A stretch of 64,000 bases of DNA from Alteromonas sp. MMG017 (GCF_018100795.1 NZ_JAGJDY010000010.1:1-64000); one strand, 5' to 3'. Positions 1 through 9,566 are shown, counted from the stretch's first letter. Made by a program: numbers and translations. The notes: generated by a model not told the origin, from the sequence alone.

Positions 1-46
1 ATGGATGCCGAAGCGGAGCCCCCATGGATGGGTTCACGGCGTGGCA
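1..46 (-). repeat. Intergenic nested-palindrome repeat, copy A (cut by window edge)
   Basis: Read on the minus strand this matches the core of two other copies in the window: acgccgtgaacc, a mini-hairpin cccat-cc-atggg, then ggctcc and the start of a second mini-hairpin centred on catccat. The rest of the element lies outside the window. It sits upstream of prpC. The match to copies B and C is seen directly; its function is unknown. Confidence 0.7.
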
Positions 47-154
47 GAGCCGCACTCTATACCTATGCAGCAAAGCGGCCTCAAGCAAATTGCGATAATT
101 AATTAAACTAAACAAACTTTTGTACCTTACATACACAAGACCGGAGACAACAAG

Positions 155-1279
155 ATGGCTAAACAATTAAGTGGCGCGGGATTACGCGGCCAAGTTGCGG
201 GAAAAACAGCACTGTCTACTGTAGGCGTATCAGGTTCTGGCCTGACATACCGTGGTTACGATGTAAAAGATTTAGCAGCCAGCTGCCAATTTGAAGAAGT
301 GGCTTATCTTATTTTGAAAGGCAAATTGCCTAACCAATCCGAGTTAGATGAATACAAAACCTTGCTTCGTGGAATGCGCGGATTACCTCAGGCCCTTAAA
401 GATGTATTAGAGCGTATTCCAAAAGACGCACATCCTATGGACGTACTTCGTACAGGTTGCTCTATGTTGGGTAACCTTGAAATGGAAAACGACTTCAGCG
501 AGCAAGAACACGCTACTGACCGCATGTTAGCTTGCTTCCCAAGTATTATTTGTTATTGGTATCGCTTTACTCACGATGGCATTCGTATTGATGTAGAAAC
601 CGATGACGATTCAATCGGTGGTCATTTCTTACACATGCTACATGGCGAAAAGCCTCGTGAGTTGCATGAGCAAGTGATGCACGTATCACTTATTTTGTAC
701 GCAGAGCACGAATTCAACGCCTCTACCTTTACCGCTCGCGTGTGTGCCTCAACCCTGTCAGACATGCACTCATGTGTCACTGGTGCTATTGGCTCTCTTC
801 GCGGCCCATTACATGGCGGTGCAAATGAAGCAGCCATGGAAATGATAGAAGGCTTCACCTCAGCCGATGATGCTGAAGAAAAAATGATGGCTATGCTAGC
901 GCGTAAAGACAAAATCATGGGCTTTGGTCATGCAATTTATTCTGAATCTGACCCTCGCAACGAGATTATTAAAGGCTGGTCTGAAAAACTAGCAGCCGAT
1001 GTGGGTGACGATGTGCTTTACCCTGTTTCTGTGCGCTGTGAAGAAGTAATGTGGCGTGAGAAGAAATTGTTCTGTAACGCTGACTTCTTCCATGCATCAG
1101 CCTATAACTTTATGGGTATTCCTACTAAGTTGTTTACTCCTATCTTCGTAATGTCTCGCCTAACTGGCTGGGCGGCCCACGTGATGGAACAGCGCGCTGA
1201 CAACCGCATTATTCGTCCGTCAGCGGAATATACCGGTGAAGATATTCGTGACGTACCTCCTATGTCTGCACGTAGTTAA
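155..1279 (+). CDS. prpC: 2-methylcitrate synthase
   Basis: PrpC condenses propionyl-CoA with oxaloacetate to 2-methylcitrate, the entry step of the cytosolic methylcitrate cycle. The 374-residue protein is a short citrate-synthase-type enzyme of the usual PrpC length. The citrate-synthase catalytic triad is visible: His220 in GPLHGGANEAA, His259 in GFGHAIY and Asp310 in NADFFHAS. A GGAG ribosome-binding site lies about 10 nt before the ATG. It is followed after 18 bp by acnD and then prpF, which separates it from the housekeeping citrate synthase GltA. The usual partner prpB and a regulator are not in the window and would be expected just upstream. Confidence 0.95.
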   Translation: MAKQLSGAGLRGQVAGKTALSTVGVSGSGLTYRGYDVKDLAASCQFEEVAYLILKGKLPNQSELDEYKTLLRGMRGLPQALKDVLERIPKDAHPMDVLRTGCSMLGNLEMENDFSEQEHATDRMLACFPSIICYWYRFTHDGIRIDVETDDDSIGGHFLHMLHGEKPRELHEQVMHVSLILYAEHEFNASTFTARVCASTLSDMHSCVTGAIGSLRGPLHGGANEAAMEMIEGFTSADDAEEKMMAMLARKDKIMGFGHAIYSESDPRNEIIKGWSEKLAADVGDDVLYPVSVRCEEVMWREKKLFCNADFFHASAYNFMGIPTKLFTPIFVMSRLTGWAAHVMEQRADNRIIRPSAEYTGEDIRDVPPMSARS

Positions 1280-1297
1280 CGGCTAAGGCTTAAAATC

Positions 1298-3898
1298 ATG
1301 AGTAATATGAATTACGAATACCGAAAACCTTTGCCTGGCGCAGGAATCGATTTTTTCGATACCCGCGAGGCCGTGGAAGCTATTGAGCCTGGCGCCTACG
1401 ATAAACTTCCCTACACCTCTCGTGTGTTTGCTGAAAACTTAGTCCGCCGCTGTAACCCAGACGTATTAACTGATTCACTCAAGCAGTTTATTTACCGCAA
1501 GGACGATTTAGATTTTCCGTGGTTCCCTGCCCGCGTGGTATGCCACGATATTCTAGGGCAAACCGCGTTAGTTGACTTGGCTGGTTTACGGGATGCCATT
1601 GCCGCAAAAGGCGGCGATCCGGCGAAAGTAAATCCAGTCGTGCCTACCCAGTTAATTGTCGATCACTCATTAGCCGTTGAACATGCGGGTTTTGAACCCG
1701 ACGCGTTTGAAAAAAACCGCGCTATTGAAGACAGACGTAACGACGACCGTTTTCATTTTATCGACTGGACTAAACTAGCGTTTAAAAACGTGGATGTGAT
1801 ACCGCCCGGTAACGGCATCATGCACCAAATCAACTTAGAGCGTATGTCACCAGTTATTCAATCACGTGACGGCGTAGCCTTTCCTGATACCTTGGTTGGC
1901 ACCGACAGTCATACCCCGCATGTTGACGCACTAGGCGTTATTGCGATTGGTGTGGGCGGCCTTGAAGCGGAAAGCGTCATGCTAGGGCGCGCTTCTTACA
2001 TGCGCCTACCCGATATTGTGGGTGTTGAGCTTACTGGTAAGCCTCAGCCAAACATTACTGCTACCGATATCGTGTTAGCCCTTACCGAGTTTTTACGTAA
2101 AGAACGCGTGGTGTCTTCTTATTTGGAATTTTACGGCGAGGGAACCACTCACCTCACCCTTGGCGATCGCGCCACTATTTCAAACATGACGCCAGAATAT
2201 GGCGCTACCGCGGCGATGTTCTACATTGACCAGCAAACCATAGACTATTTGCGTTTAACAGGCCGAGAAGAAAAGCAAATTGCGTTAGTTGAACAGTACG
2301 CGAAGCACACCGGTTTATGGGCAGATTCATTAGCCAGTGCCGAATACGAGCGCGTTCTCACCTTTGATTTATCTTCTGTTGGTCGCAACATGGCTGGCCC
2401 ATCTAATCCACATGCTCGTTTAGCCACCAGCGATTTGGCTCAGCGCGGTGTTGCTAGTGCCTGGGAACAAGAAGACGGCAAAATGCCCGATGGCGCAGTA
2501 ATTATTGCTGCCATTACCAGTTGTACCAATACATCTAATCCTCGAAATGTGATTGCAGCAGGTTTAATTGCCCGCAATGCAAACAAGCGTGGTTTAACCC
2601 GTAAACCTTGGGTGAAAAGTTCGCTAGCCCCTGGCTCTAAAGCGGTAAAACTGTATTTAGAAGAAGCCGATTTGATGGGCGAACTAGAACAGTTAGGCTT
2701 TGGTGTAGTGGCTTTTGCCTGCACAACCTGCAACGGTATGAGCGGCGCGCTAGACCCTAAAATTCAGCAAGAAATTATAGACCGCGACTTATACGCCACA
2801 GCAGTACTTTCTGGTAACCGTAACTTCGATGGCCGTATTCACCCGTATGCGAAACAAGCCTTTTTGGCCTCACCGCCATTAGTAGTGGCTTACGCTATTG
2901 CAGGCACTGTCCGTTTTGATATTGAAAAAGACGTGTTAGGTATTGATAACGACGGTAACCCGGTCACGCTTAAAGATATTTGGCCAAGCGATGAAGAGAT
3001 TGATGCCATTGTCGCGCAAAGCGTGAAACCAGAGCATTTTCGTAAAGTGTACGAGCCCATGTTCGACTTAAAAGTGAATACTGGCAGCGACATTAGCCCG
3101 CTATACGATTGGCGTGAAATGAGCACCTATATTCGCCGCCCACCTTATTGGGAAGGCGCGATGGATGCTGAACGTACTATGACGGGCATGCGTCCGCTGG
3201 CGATATTAGGCGATAACATTACTACTGATCATCTATCGCCTTCGAACGCGATTATGGCTGCTAGTGCAGCCGGTGAGTATTTGGCGAAAATGGGCTTGCC
3301 AGAAGAAGACTTTAACTCTTATGCCACCCACAGGGGCGATCATTTAACGGCGCTTCGCGCCACCCTTGCGAACCCGAAAGTGTTCAACGAGATGGTGCTT
3401 GAAAATGGCGAAGTGAAGCAAGGTTCGCTTGCTCGCATTGAGCCTGAAGGCAAAGTGGTTCGCATGTGGGAAGCCATTGAAGCCTACATGGAGCGCAGGC
3501 AGCCACTGATTATTGTGGCGGGTGCCGACTATGGTCAGGGCTCTTCACGTGATTGGGCTGCCAAAGGTGTACGCTTAGCTGGGGTTGAAGTGATTGCCGC
3601 AGAAGGCTTCGAGCGCATTCACCGTACCAACTTGCTTGGCATGGGTGTATTGCCACTTGAATTTAAACCGGGCACAACCCGTAAAACTCTCGAGCTTGAT
3701 GGTACTGAAACCTACGACGTTAAAGGTGAACCTGCACCGGGCGCAACCTTAACCTTGGTGGTGAATCGTGCCAATGGTGAAACCTTAAACGTACCGGTAA
3801 CCTGTCGCTTAGATACCGCAGAAGAGGTATCGATTTACAGCGCAGGCGGTGTACTTCAGCGTTTTGCCAAAGATTTCTTAGAAGCTGAAGCTACGTAG
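1298..3898 (+). CDS. acnD: Fe/S-dependent 2-methylcitrate dehydratase
   Basis: AcnD is an aconitase-family [4Fe-4S] enzyme that dehydrates 2-methylcitrate to an isomer of 2-methylaconitate, which PrpF must then isomerise; it replaces PrpD in this pathway variant. The 866 residues match the AcnD/AcnA length. Cluster ligands are visible as Cys409 (SCTNTSNP) and Cys475/Cys478 (CTTCNG). The C-terminal swivel domain carries GADYGQGSSRDWAAKG. It begins 18 bp after prpC and is almost certainly co-transcribed with it. The plain housekeeping aconitase AcnA is the alternative, but the prpC and prpF neighbours decide for AcnD. Confidence 0.94.
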   Translation: MSNMNYEYRKPLPGAGIDFFDTREAVEAIEPGAYDKLPYTSRVFAENLVRRCNPDVLTDSLKQFIYRKDDLDFPWFPARVVCHDILGQTALVDLAGLRDAIAAKGGDPAKVNPVVPTQLIVDHSLAVEHAGFEPDAFEKNRAIEDRRNDDRFHFIDWTKLAFKNVDVIPPGNGIMHQINLERMSPVIQSRDGVAFPDTLVGTDSHTPHVDALGVIAIGVGGLEAESVMLGRASYMRLPDIVGVELTGKPQPNITATDIVLALTEFLRKERVVSSYLEFYGEGTTHLTLGDRATISNMTPEYGATAAMFYIDQQTIDYLRLTGREEKQIALVEQYAKHTGLWADSLASAEYERVLTFDLSSVGRNMAGPSNPHARLATSDLAQRGVASAWEQEDGKMPDGAVIIAAITSCTNTSNPRNVIAAGLIARNANKRGLTRKPWVKSSLAPGSKAVKLYLEEADLMGELEQLGFGVVAFACTTCNGMSGALDPKIQQEIIDRDLYATAVLSGNRNFDGRIHPYAKQAFLASPPLVVAYAIAGTVRFDIEKDVLGIDNDGNPVTLKDIWPSDEEIDAIVAQSVKPEHFRKVYEPMFDLKVNTGSDISPLYDWREMSTYIRRPPYWEGAMDAERTMTGMRPLAILGDNITTDHLSPSNAIMAASAAGEYLAKMGLPEEDFNSYATHRGDHLTALRATLANPKVFNEMVLENGEVKQGSLARIEPEGKVVRMWEAIEAYMERRQPLIIVAGADYGQGSSRDWAAKGVRLAGVEVIAAEGFERIHRTNLLGMGVLPLEFKPGTTRKTLELDGTETYDVKGEPAPGATLTLVVNRANGETLNVPVTCRLDTAEEVSIYSAGGVLQRFAKDFLEAEAT

Positions 3899-3912
3899 TT
3901 ATCGCTGGGATA

Positions 3913-4016
3913 GGGGAAAGTAATGTCGGTACAGGGCACGCCGTAAATACGTCCCTGTAGGCTCCCAATTCGCATCCATGCGAATTGAGGGCCCTGAACC
4001 GACATTACCTTTCCCC
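3913..4016. repeat. Intergenic nested-palindrome repeat, copy B
   Basis: A 104-bp element with near-perfect outer arms: 3913-3937 and 3991-4016 are inverted copies differing by one base and one insertion, beginning ggggaaa. Inside lie the shared core acgccgtaaatac, a small stem tacg-tccc-tgta (3948-3959) and a perfect stem caattcgcat-cc-atgcgaattg (3966-3987). It lies between acnD and prpF. As RNA it would fold into a long cruciform-like structure and could attenuate transcription or protect the mRNA end; that role is inference. Confidence 0.85.
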
Positions 4017-4165
4017 ATGCATTATCCAACAGCATTAATTAGAAGATGAATTTAGGTGGTAGATTTAGAGGTTGTTCAGAATTTAAATGTTTACCTCCCT
4101 TAACTACAGTATGGATTGGTGTGTTTTGAGCAGGGCTTAATCGTTATCACTCTTAGTAAGCAATG

Positions 4166-4227
4166 ATCGTAATCAACCATTGCAACCAGCAATCGTAACA
4201 AATCATCGTAACCAACCATTGCCACCA
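4166..4227 (+). repeat. Short direct repeat before prpF
   Basis: Two 23-bp units, 4166-4188 and 4205-4227, beginning atcgtaa and containing caaccattgc, differ at only two positions and start 39 bp apart. A partial third unit (atcgtaac) lies between them at 4192. They end about 20 bp before the prpF start. They could be regulator half-sites or simple slippage; the sequence does not tell which. Confidence 0.6.
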
Positions 4228-4246
4228 ATCAAAAAAGGAATAAACA

Positions 4247-5425
4247 ATGAAGCATGCTCCTCAAATCCGTGTACCGGCTACTTATATGCGTGGTGGTACA
4301 AGTAAAGGTGTGTTCTTTAACGTATCTGATTTGCCCGAAGCGGCGCAGCAGCCCGGGCCGGCGCGAGATGCGCTTTTATTGCGAGTGATTGGCAGCCCAG
4401 ATCCTTACGGTAAGCAAACCGATGGTATGGGTGGGGCGACATCAAGCACCAGCAAAACCGTGCTTCTAAGCAAGAGCGAGCGCGACGGCTACGATGTCGA
4501 CTACTTGTTTGGTCAAGTCTCTATCGACAAGCCTTTTGTGGATTGGAGCGGTAACTGCGGTAACTTAACTGCCGCTGTGGGCGCATTTGCAATCAATAAT
4601 GGGTTGGTCGATGCCAGTAAAATTCCAGACAACGGCGTTGCCGTAGTAAATATTTGGCAAGCGAATATCAACAAAGCCATTATTGCCAAGGTGCCTATTA
4701 CTAATGGTGAAGTGCAAGAAACTGGCGACTTTGAGTTAGACGGAGTGACGTTTCCAGCCGCTGAAGTGGAAGTGGCTTTTGTCGACCCAGCCGATGGTGA
4801 AGGGGCGATATTCCCTACCGGCCGTTTAGTCGATACTCTTGAAGTGCCTGATGTAGGCTCTTTCAGCGCCACTATGATTAACGCTGGTATTCCTACTATC
4901 TTCATTAACGCTGAAGATATTGGCTATACGGGTACCGAACTGCAAGATGATATTAATAATGATGACGCCGCCCTAGCCAAGTTTGAAGCTATTCGTGCTT
5001 ATGGCGCAGTTAAAATGGGGCTAATTAACGATATTGGCGAAGCAGTCACACGCCAGCATACCCCCAAGGTAGCTATGGTTGCGTCACCTAAAGGCTATAA
5101 GGCCTCTAGTGGTAAAGACATTTTAGGAAATGACATTGATGTACTCGTGCGCGCTATGTCGATGGGTAAATTGCACCACGCCATGATGGGCACGGCCGCT
5201 GTAGCCATTGCTGCAGCTGCGGCTATCCCTGGCACACTCGTAAACCTAGCGGCTGGCGGCACAGAGCGTGAAGCCGTTGTTTTCGGGCACCCATCAGGCA
5301 CCTTGCGTGTAGGCGCAAAAGCTAGCTTCGAGAATGATAAATGGAACATTGAACAAGCGGTTATGAGTAGAAGCGCTCGAATTTTAATGGAAGGCTGGGT
5401 TCGTGTGCCCCAAGAGCAGAATTAG
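4247..5425 (+). CDS. prpF: 2-methylaconitate cis-trans isomerase
   Basis: PrpF isomerises the 2-methylaconitate made by AcnD into the form hydrated by aconitase AcnB, so acnD and prpF always function together. The 392-residue protein has the family N-terminus RVPATYMRGGTSKGVFF, the conserved SGNCGN segment and a second-domain MGKLHHAMMGTAA motif. The start is supported by aaaaaagga about 6 nt before the ATG. It is separated from acnD by 348 bp holding repeat B and a direct repeat, so it may have its own promoter or be attenuated relative to prpC-acnD. Confidence 0.95.
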   Translation: MKHAPQIRVPATYMRGGTSKGVFFNVSDLPEAAQQPGPARDALLLRVIGSPDPYGKQTDGMGGATSSTSKTVLLSKSERDGYDVDYLFGQVSIDKPFVDWSGNCGNLTAAVGAFAINNGLVDASKIPDNGVAVVNIWQANINKAIIAKVPITNGEVQETGDFELDGVTFPAAEVEVAFVDPADGEGAIFPTGRLVDTLEVPDVGSFSATMINAGIPTIFINAEDIGYTGTELQDDINNDDAALAKFEAIRAYGAVKMGLINDIGEAVTRQHTPKVAMVASPKGYKASSGKDILGNDIDVLVRAMSMGKLHHAMMGTAAVAIAAAAAIPGTLVNLAAGGTEREAVVFGHPSGTLRVGAKASFENDKWNIEQAVMSRSARILMEGWVRVPQEQN

Positions 5426-5448
5426 TTGACTGGCAATAAACGTAAGTG

Positions 5449-5479
5449 CCCCGTAACAGCTCACAAGCTAGTTATGGGG
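5449..5479. terminator. Hairpin between convergent prpF and ROK gene
   Basis: The stem ccccgtaac (5449-5457) pairs with gttatgggg (5471-5479) with one G-T pair. A T-rich stretch (attttattatt) follows shortly after. It lies between two convergent stop codons, so it probably ends prpF transcription and possibly the opposite transcript as well. Confidence 0.55.
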
Positions 5480-5494
5480 TACGATGATATTTTA

Positions 5495-6676
5495 TTATTC
5501 TAAAAACCATTCCCTTAAAGGTAGCGTAGCCGCGCCAACCGCAACCGGACTTCTTGTGACTTCCGCGCACACAATTTCAGGTAAGGGTCGCTTTGCGCCT
5601 CGCCTGAACTGCGCATAAACATCAATTCGAGGAATGACCTTCTCAGCCAGCTGGGTAGGAATATGACCACCAATTATTATAGCTTGGCTGTCGAGTAACG
5701 CGGAGCTTGCGGTAGCGACCAAATCAAAAGAATCCTGAACCTTATAAATCCATTCATCTACCCCAGGCCAGTTAGGATCGAAGGTTTCATTTAACTTATA
5801 GATTGAAGGTACGTCGACACCGTGCTTTGACAAGATTCTCTGTAGCAATTGTAAGTTAGGATGACTATAAAGCTTGGCTGGAAGCATGTCACCGAGCTCA
5901 CCGGCGTTGCCATGCGTACCACGAATCATGTCGCCGTTATTGACCAGCCCACCACCAAACGCACTTGAAACAAACAAGTACACAAAGTTTTTGTACTGTC
6001 GCCCTACCCCTGCAATACCCTCTCCAGCTGCCGCGCCAGTTCCATCGTTAACCACCCAAGTAGGCAGTTGAAAGGCTTCTGCAACCGTTTCTGCAATATT
6101 AATTTCCGCCCACTCTTCAATGGCATGGTGGGTATTCATTTTTCCATCAGTAGAACTGAAAAAGCCAGAGATCCCCACTCCCATACCTAAAATTCGGTCA
6201 GTAGGAATAGCGTGGGTCTCAATCAATTCATTCGCCATGGCTACCGCTTTTCGCAATACCGACTCAATACCCATATCATCAAGCTCAAGAATTAAGGTAT
6301 CGACAACCTCGCCAGTAAAGTCCAGCACAGCTACCGAAATTGCATCGAGTAATACCGATAAACCAAACGAATAGGCGAACGCTGGATTGGGCGCTATACC
6401 TGATGCACTTTTGCCTTTCGATGATTTGGTTTCAGTGCTGCTTTCGTCTTTTTCTTCGTTAACTCGAAGTACGCCTTGTTCAATCAGTCCTTTCACAAGT
6501 CGTGACACGGTTTGCTGAGGAATTTGGGTCTGCTCTGCTATTTTGCTTTGCGTGGTGTTCATGTTCCAAAACACTTCACGCACAATAGCGCGAGGGTTAT
6601 CCGGTAATAATTTATCACCTTTGCTAACAGTAAAAGCCGATCGTAAAAGCTGATTATTTTTAATAGACGCAAGCAT
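5495..6676 (-). CDS. ROK-family transcriptional regulator
   Basis: The N-terminal ~70 residues form a winged helix-turn-helix (TTQSKIAEQTQIPQQTVSRL), followed by a ROK actin-like ATPase domain with GMGVGISG and VVNDGTGAAAGEG. The Cys-rich zinc motif of ROK sugar kinases is not visible, which favours a regulator of the NagC/Mlc type. A TTG start at 6706 is possible, but the ATG at 6676 gives a more usual N-terminus (MLASIKNN), so 393 residues are called. It follows the glycerate kinase gene on the same strand and is the obvious candidate regulator of the 6.7-14.8 kb catabolic locus, with a sugar as inducer (inference). Confidence 0.85.
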   Translation of the reverse strand: MLASIKNNQLLRSAFTVSKGDKLLPDNPRAIVREVFWNMNTTQSKIAEQTQIPQQTVSRLVKGLIEQGVLRVNEEKDESSTETKSSKGKSASGIAPNPAFAYSFGLSVLLDAISVAVLDFTGEVVDTLILELDDMGIESVLRKAVAMANELIETHAIPTDRILGMGVGISGFFSSTDGKMNTHHAIEEWAEINIAETVAEAFQLPTWVVNDGTGAAAGEGIAGVGRQYKNFVYLFVSSAFGGGLVNNGDMIRGTHGNAGELGDMLPAKLYSHPNLQLLQRILSKHGVDVPSIYKLNETFDPNWPGVDEWIYKVQDSFDLVATASSALLDSQAIIIGGHIPTQLAEKVIPRIDVYAQFRRGAKRPLPEIVCAEVTRSPVAVGAATLPLREWFLE

Positions 6677-6750
6677 AATTAGCACTTCATTAACGTAAGA
6701 GGGCAAGGTATAAAACCGAATTATACCCTTGCCATCACACAGTTACAGTT

Positions 6751-7980
6751 TTAAAAAACACAAATAACACGAAAGTCGTTTACGTTGGTGCGAGTGGGCC
6801 CGATGACAATATGGTCTTTTAAGCCATCAAAAAACGCAAAACTATTGTGCTGTTCAATAAGGTTATTTAAGTCTAGCCCTTTTTCTGATGCGCGAGAAAG
6901 CGTATTTTCGTCAATATAACCTCCCGCTACATCTTTGCTGCCATCAACCCCATCAGTGTCGGCGGCAAGCGCACATATACGTGCTTGTCCTCGCAAGGCT
7001 TCGGCCAATACCATCAAATATTCTTGGTTCGGCCCGCCCTCGCCCTCGGTATCACCCAAAGTAACTGTGAGTTCACCACCAGAAAACAATAAGCAGGTTT
7101 CACCTTTTCTTTTATAGTCTAACGCTATCTCAGCGTGACGTTTTGCCACCTCGGCAGCTTCGCCAGTTTCAGCGTAGCTAATAACGTGCGTATTCCAGCC
7201 CTCGGTTTGTGCTCTTTTAACCCCAACATCTATTGCCGTATTTGCGTTGGCAACAATGTGATAATCACCACTTATTCTGGGCAACGGTGGGGCGTGCTTC
7301 AAATGTTCGGCAATACCACTGACTTCATCCCAACCATATTGCTCTAATATAGCGAGTGCTTCGTCAGGGGTGGAGTTATCTTGTACCGTTAAACCAGACG
7401 CAATAAAGGCGGGGTTATCACCCACAACATCCGATATCACCAAAGACGTGTTTTTACCTTTGCTGGCTGCGGCTAACCGCCCACCTTTAATTAATGAAAC
7501 ATGCTTTCGTACCGTGTTCATTTCTTCAATACTGGCACCGCTTCGTAGTAAGAACTTATGTAGTTTTAGTTTTTCTTCAAGAGTAACGCCCTTAGCCGGT
7601 GCACAGGCCAGCGCAGAGCCACCACCAGAGATAAGAAAAATAACGTGCTCGTTTTTCGGCACACGGCTAGCGATATCCATTAAGGTATTAGCCGCTATAA
7701 CACTTTTTTCATCGGGTACCGGATGAGAAGCACTCATTACCTTTATATTCCCAGTTGACCCCGTGGCTTCGTACCCATAACGGGTAACCACCGCGCCGTA
7801 AGCATTGTTGCCAAAATAACGATAGGCCTCTTGCGCCATATCGGCGGCGGCTTTACCCGCACCGAGTATGCATACCTTCTCGTAAGGCGAGAAAGCAGTA
7901 AAATAGGAGCCAAGACACGCTTTAGGTTTACTTACGTCTACCCCTGACAGGTAAAGCGAGGTTAAGAAATCTTTATTCAT
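6751..7980 (-). CDS. Glycerate 2-kinase (MOFRL family)
   Basis: This enzyme phosphorylates D-glycerate, normally to 2-phosphoglycerate, feeding lower glycolysis. The N-terminal DUF4147 domain has ILGAGKAAADMA and LISGGGSALACAP. The C-terminal MOFRL domain has SGGELTVTLG, GGPNQEY and ADTDGVDGS. At 409 residues it has the usual GckA/TtuD length. An AGGATG ribosome-binding site precedes the ATG. It lies 11 bp downstream of the symporter gene in one probable operon (receptor, symporter, kinase, regulator). In this context its glycerate most plausibly comes from cleavage of a glycosylglycerate by the GH63 enzyme at 12.3 kb. A tartrate or hydroxypyruvate route would need enzymes that are absent here. 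Confidence 0.92.
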   Translation of the reverse strand: MNKDFLTSLYLSGVDVSKPKACLGSYFTAFSPYEKVCILGAGKAAADMAQEAYRYFGNNAYGAVVTRYGYEATGSTGNIKVMSASHPVPDEKSVIAANTLMDIASRVPKNEHVIFLISGGGSALACAPAKGVTLEEKLKLHKFLLRSGASIEEMNTVRKHVSLIKGGRLAAASKGKNTSLVISDVVGDNPAFIASGLTVQDNSTPDEALAILEQYGWDEVSGIAEHLKHAPPLPRISGDYHIVANANTAIDVGVKRAQTEGWNTHVISYAETGEAAEVAKRHAEIALDYKRKGETCLLFSGGELTVTLGDTEGEGGPNQEYLMVLAEALRGQARICALAADTDGVDGSKDVAGGYIDENTLSRASEKGLDLNNLIEQHNSFAFFDGLKDHIVIGPTRTNVNDFRVICVF

Positions 7981-7991
7981 AGCACATCCTG

Positions 7992-9566
7992 TTAGCTAAA
8001 AAGTGATGGTAAAATCATGCAGGTTATCACCATGAAAGCGAAAAATGCGCTTAGTAAAATGATGTCTTTCCACGTTAAAATTGAATGGAAAGTTAATTTT
8101 TGCAGTGCTACCCCTTTTGGGTGATGTGTAGGCCATGCAATGCTAGTAACCCACGCTACCGAACATGTCACCACGAACCCAATCACGTTCCACCAGAACC
8201 AGAAAACCTCGGGTACAAATAACCACACTATGATATTAGTGCCTACGCCAGCGATAAGTCCTAGGTTCACATGGCGCCCTTTTAGCGTTTGACTTAATAC
8301 TGCCAATAAGAACAGCGCCAAAATAGGACCATAGAATACCGAGCCTACTTTGTTGATAGCTTCAATAATAGTAGGCGCAATATTACCTGCGAACAGTGAA
8401 AGCACTAGCGTAATAGCGCCCCACACCAGCCCTGTAAACTTAGCCAGACGCAGGTAGTTAGAATGCTCTAAGTCTTTATTGGTAATGCGACAATAGTCTT
8501 CAACGGTAACCGCAGATAAAGAATTAATGGCCGAACTTAGTGAAGACATAGCCGCTGATAATATGGCTACAATCAGCAAGCCGATAAGTCCATGTGGCAA
8601 ATAATTAAGAATAAACGTGGGCATTAGCCAATCAGGGTTATTGGCTGGAATTTTTTCAAAGAAATCTAAGTTCGTTAACGCCAGCGTACCGACAATAAGC
8701 CCTGAAAAGCAGTACAGCAAGGTGATCGGAAAACGTACTATACCGTTTGCCACAATCATTTTTCTTAGGTCGTTTTCATTCCTAGCCGATAAAGCGCGCT
8801 GCGCCTGTGTTTGGTCACAGCCATAATAAGATGCATATAAAACAAGACCACCAAATAGCATAGGTAGAAAGCCAAACCCATCACCATTGAAGCCGAATGA
8901 TGTAAAGTTAATCGCCACTAGACGTTCTTTTGGCACCTCGGCGATAAGCACATCTAGCCCACCTAGTGCATTAAGGCCAATGGCGATACAAGCAATGGTG
9001 CCAAGCACTATAATAACCATTTGAATGGCATCAGCGTAAACCACCGCTTTCATGCCGCCTTGAAGCGAGTAAAGCACGGTAATAATACCGGTCAATATTA
9101 CCGCTTGCCACGCTTCAATACCCATAGTGCCCTGTAGAATGATAGACACCGCATAAATCATTATTCCCGTGGCAAACGCGCGGCTAAATTGAAACACAAC
9201 GCTAATTAACACCCGCGTTGCGCGGCCAAAGCGTTGCTCAAGGTAATCATAAATACTAACCACGCCCGACTTATACAGTGTGGGCAAAACAGTACCTAGT
9301 AGCAATATCATCGCAATAGGAATTGCTAGCTCGTAGGAAAGCCAAATCATGCCCCCACCTTCACGCAACCCTACGAATGCAGGTGCAGAGATAAAGCTAA
9401 TGGCAGAAAGTTGAGTCGCCATGACTGAAAGAGTAAGAGGTTTCCAGCCTAATGAACGGCCGCCAAGAAAATAATCACCCTTGCTTTCTTGTTGTCGCAT
9501 GGAAAAACCCATTACAAGCAAAGCACCCAAGTAGCCAACCACGACAATATAATCTAGTAAATTCAT
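7992..9566 (-). CDS. Sodium:solute symporter (SSS family)
   Basis: A 524-residue inner-membrane protein with about 13-14 hydrophobic segments and the SSS-family N-terminus (LDYIVVVGYLGALLVMGF), a GGRSLGW motif after TM1, and AISFISAPAF in TM2. It resembles the SGLT-like sugar branch more than the proline or pantothenate branches. Its place between a TonB-dependent receptor and glycerate kinase suggests it carries the intact glycoside, or the sugar released from it, across the inner membrane with Na+. The substrate is inferred from context only. Confidence 0.9.
   Translation of the reverse strand: MNLLDYIVVVGYLGALLVMGFSMRQQESKGDYFLGGRSLGWKPLTLSVMATQLSAISFISAPAFVGLREGGGMIWLSYELAIPIAMILLLGTVLPTLYKSGVVSIYDYLEQRFGRATRVLISVVFQFSRAFATGIMIYAVSIILQGTMGIEAWQAVILTGIITVLYSLQGGMKAVVYADAIQMVIIVLGTIACIAIGLNALGGLDVLIAEVPKERLVAINFTSFGFNGDGFGFLPMLFGGLVLYASYYGCDQTQAQRALSARNENDLRKMIVANGIVRFPITLLYCFSGLIVGTLALTNLDFFEKIPANNPDWLMPTFILNYLPHGLIGLLIVAILSAAMSSLSSAINSLSAVTVEDYCRITNKDLEHSNYLRLAKFTGLVWGAITLVLSLFAGNIAPTIIEAINKVGSVFYGPILALFLLAVLSQTLKGRHVNLGLIAGVGTNIIVWLFVPEVFWFWWNVIGFVVTCSVAWVTSIAWPTHHPKGVALQKLTFHSILTWKDIILLSAFFAFMVITCMILPSLFS

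Noticed and set aside
5495..6676. ROK protein as a sugar kinase (glucokinase or mannokinase)
   Set aside because: It has an N-terminal winged helix-turn-helix and lacks the Cys zinc motif of ROK kinases, so a regulator fits better.
6751..7980. Glycerate kinase as part of a tartrate or glycolate pathway
   Set aside because: No hydroxypyruvate isomerase, tartronate semialdehyde reductase or tartrate genes are present; glycosylglycerate cleavage explains it better.
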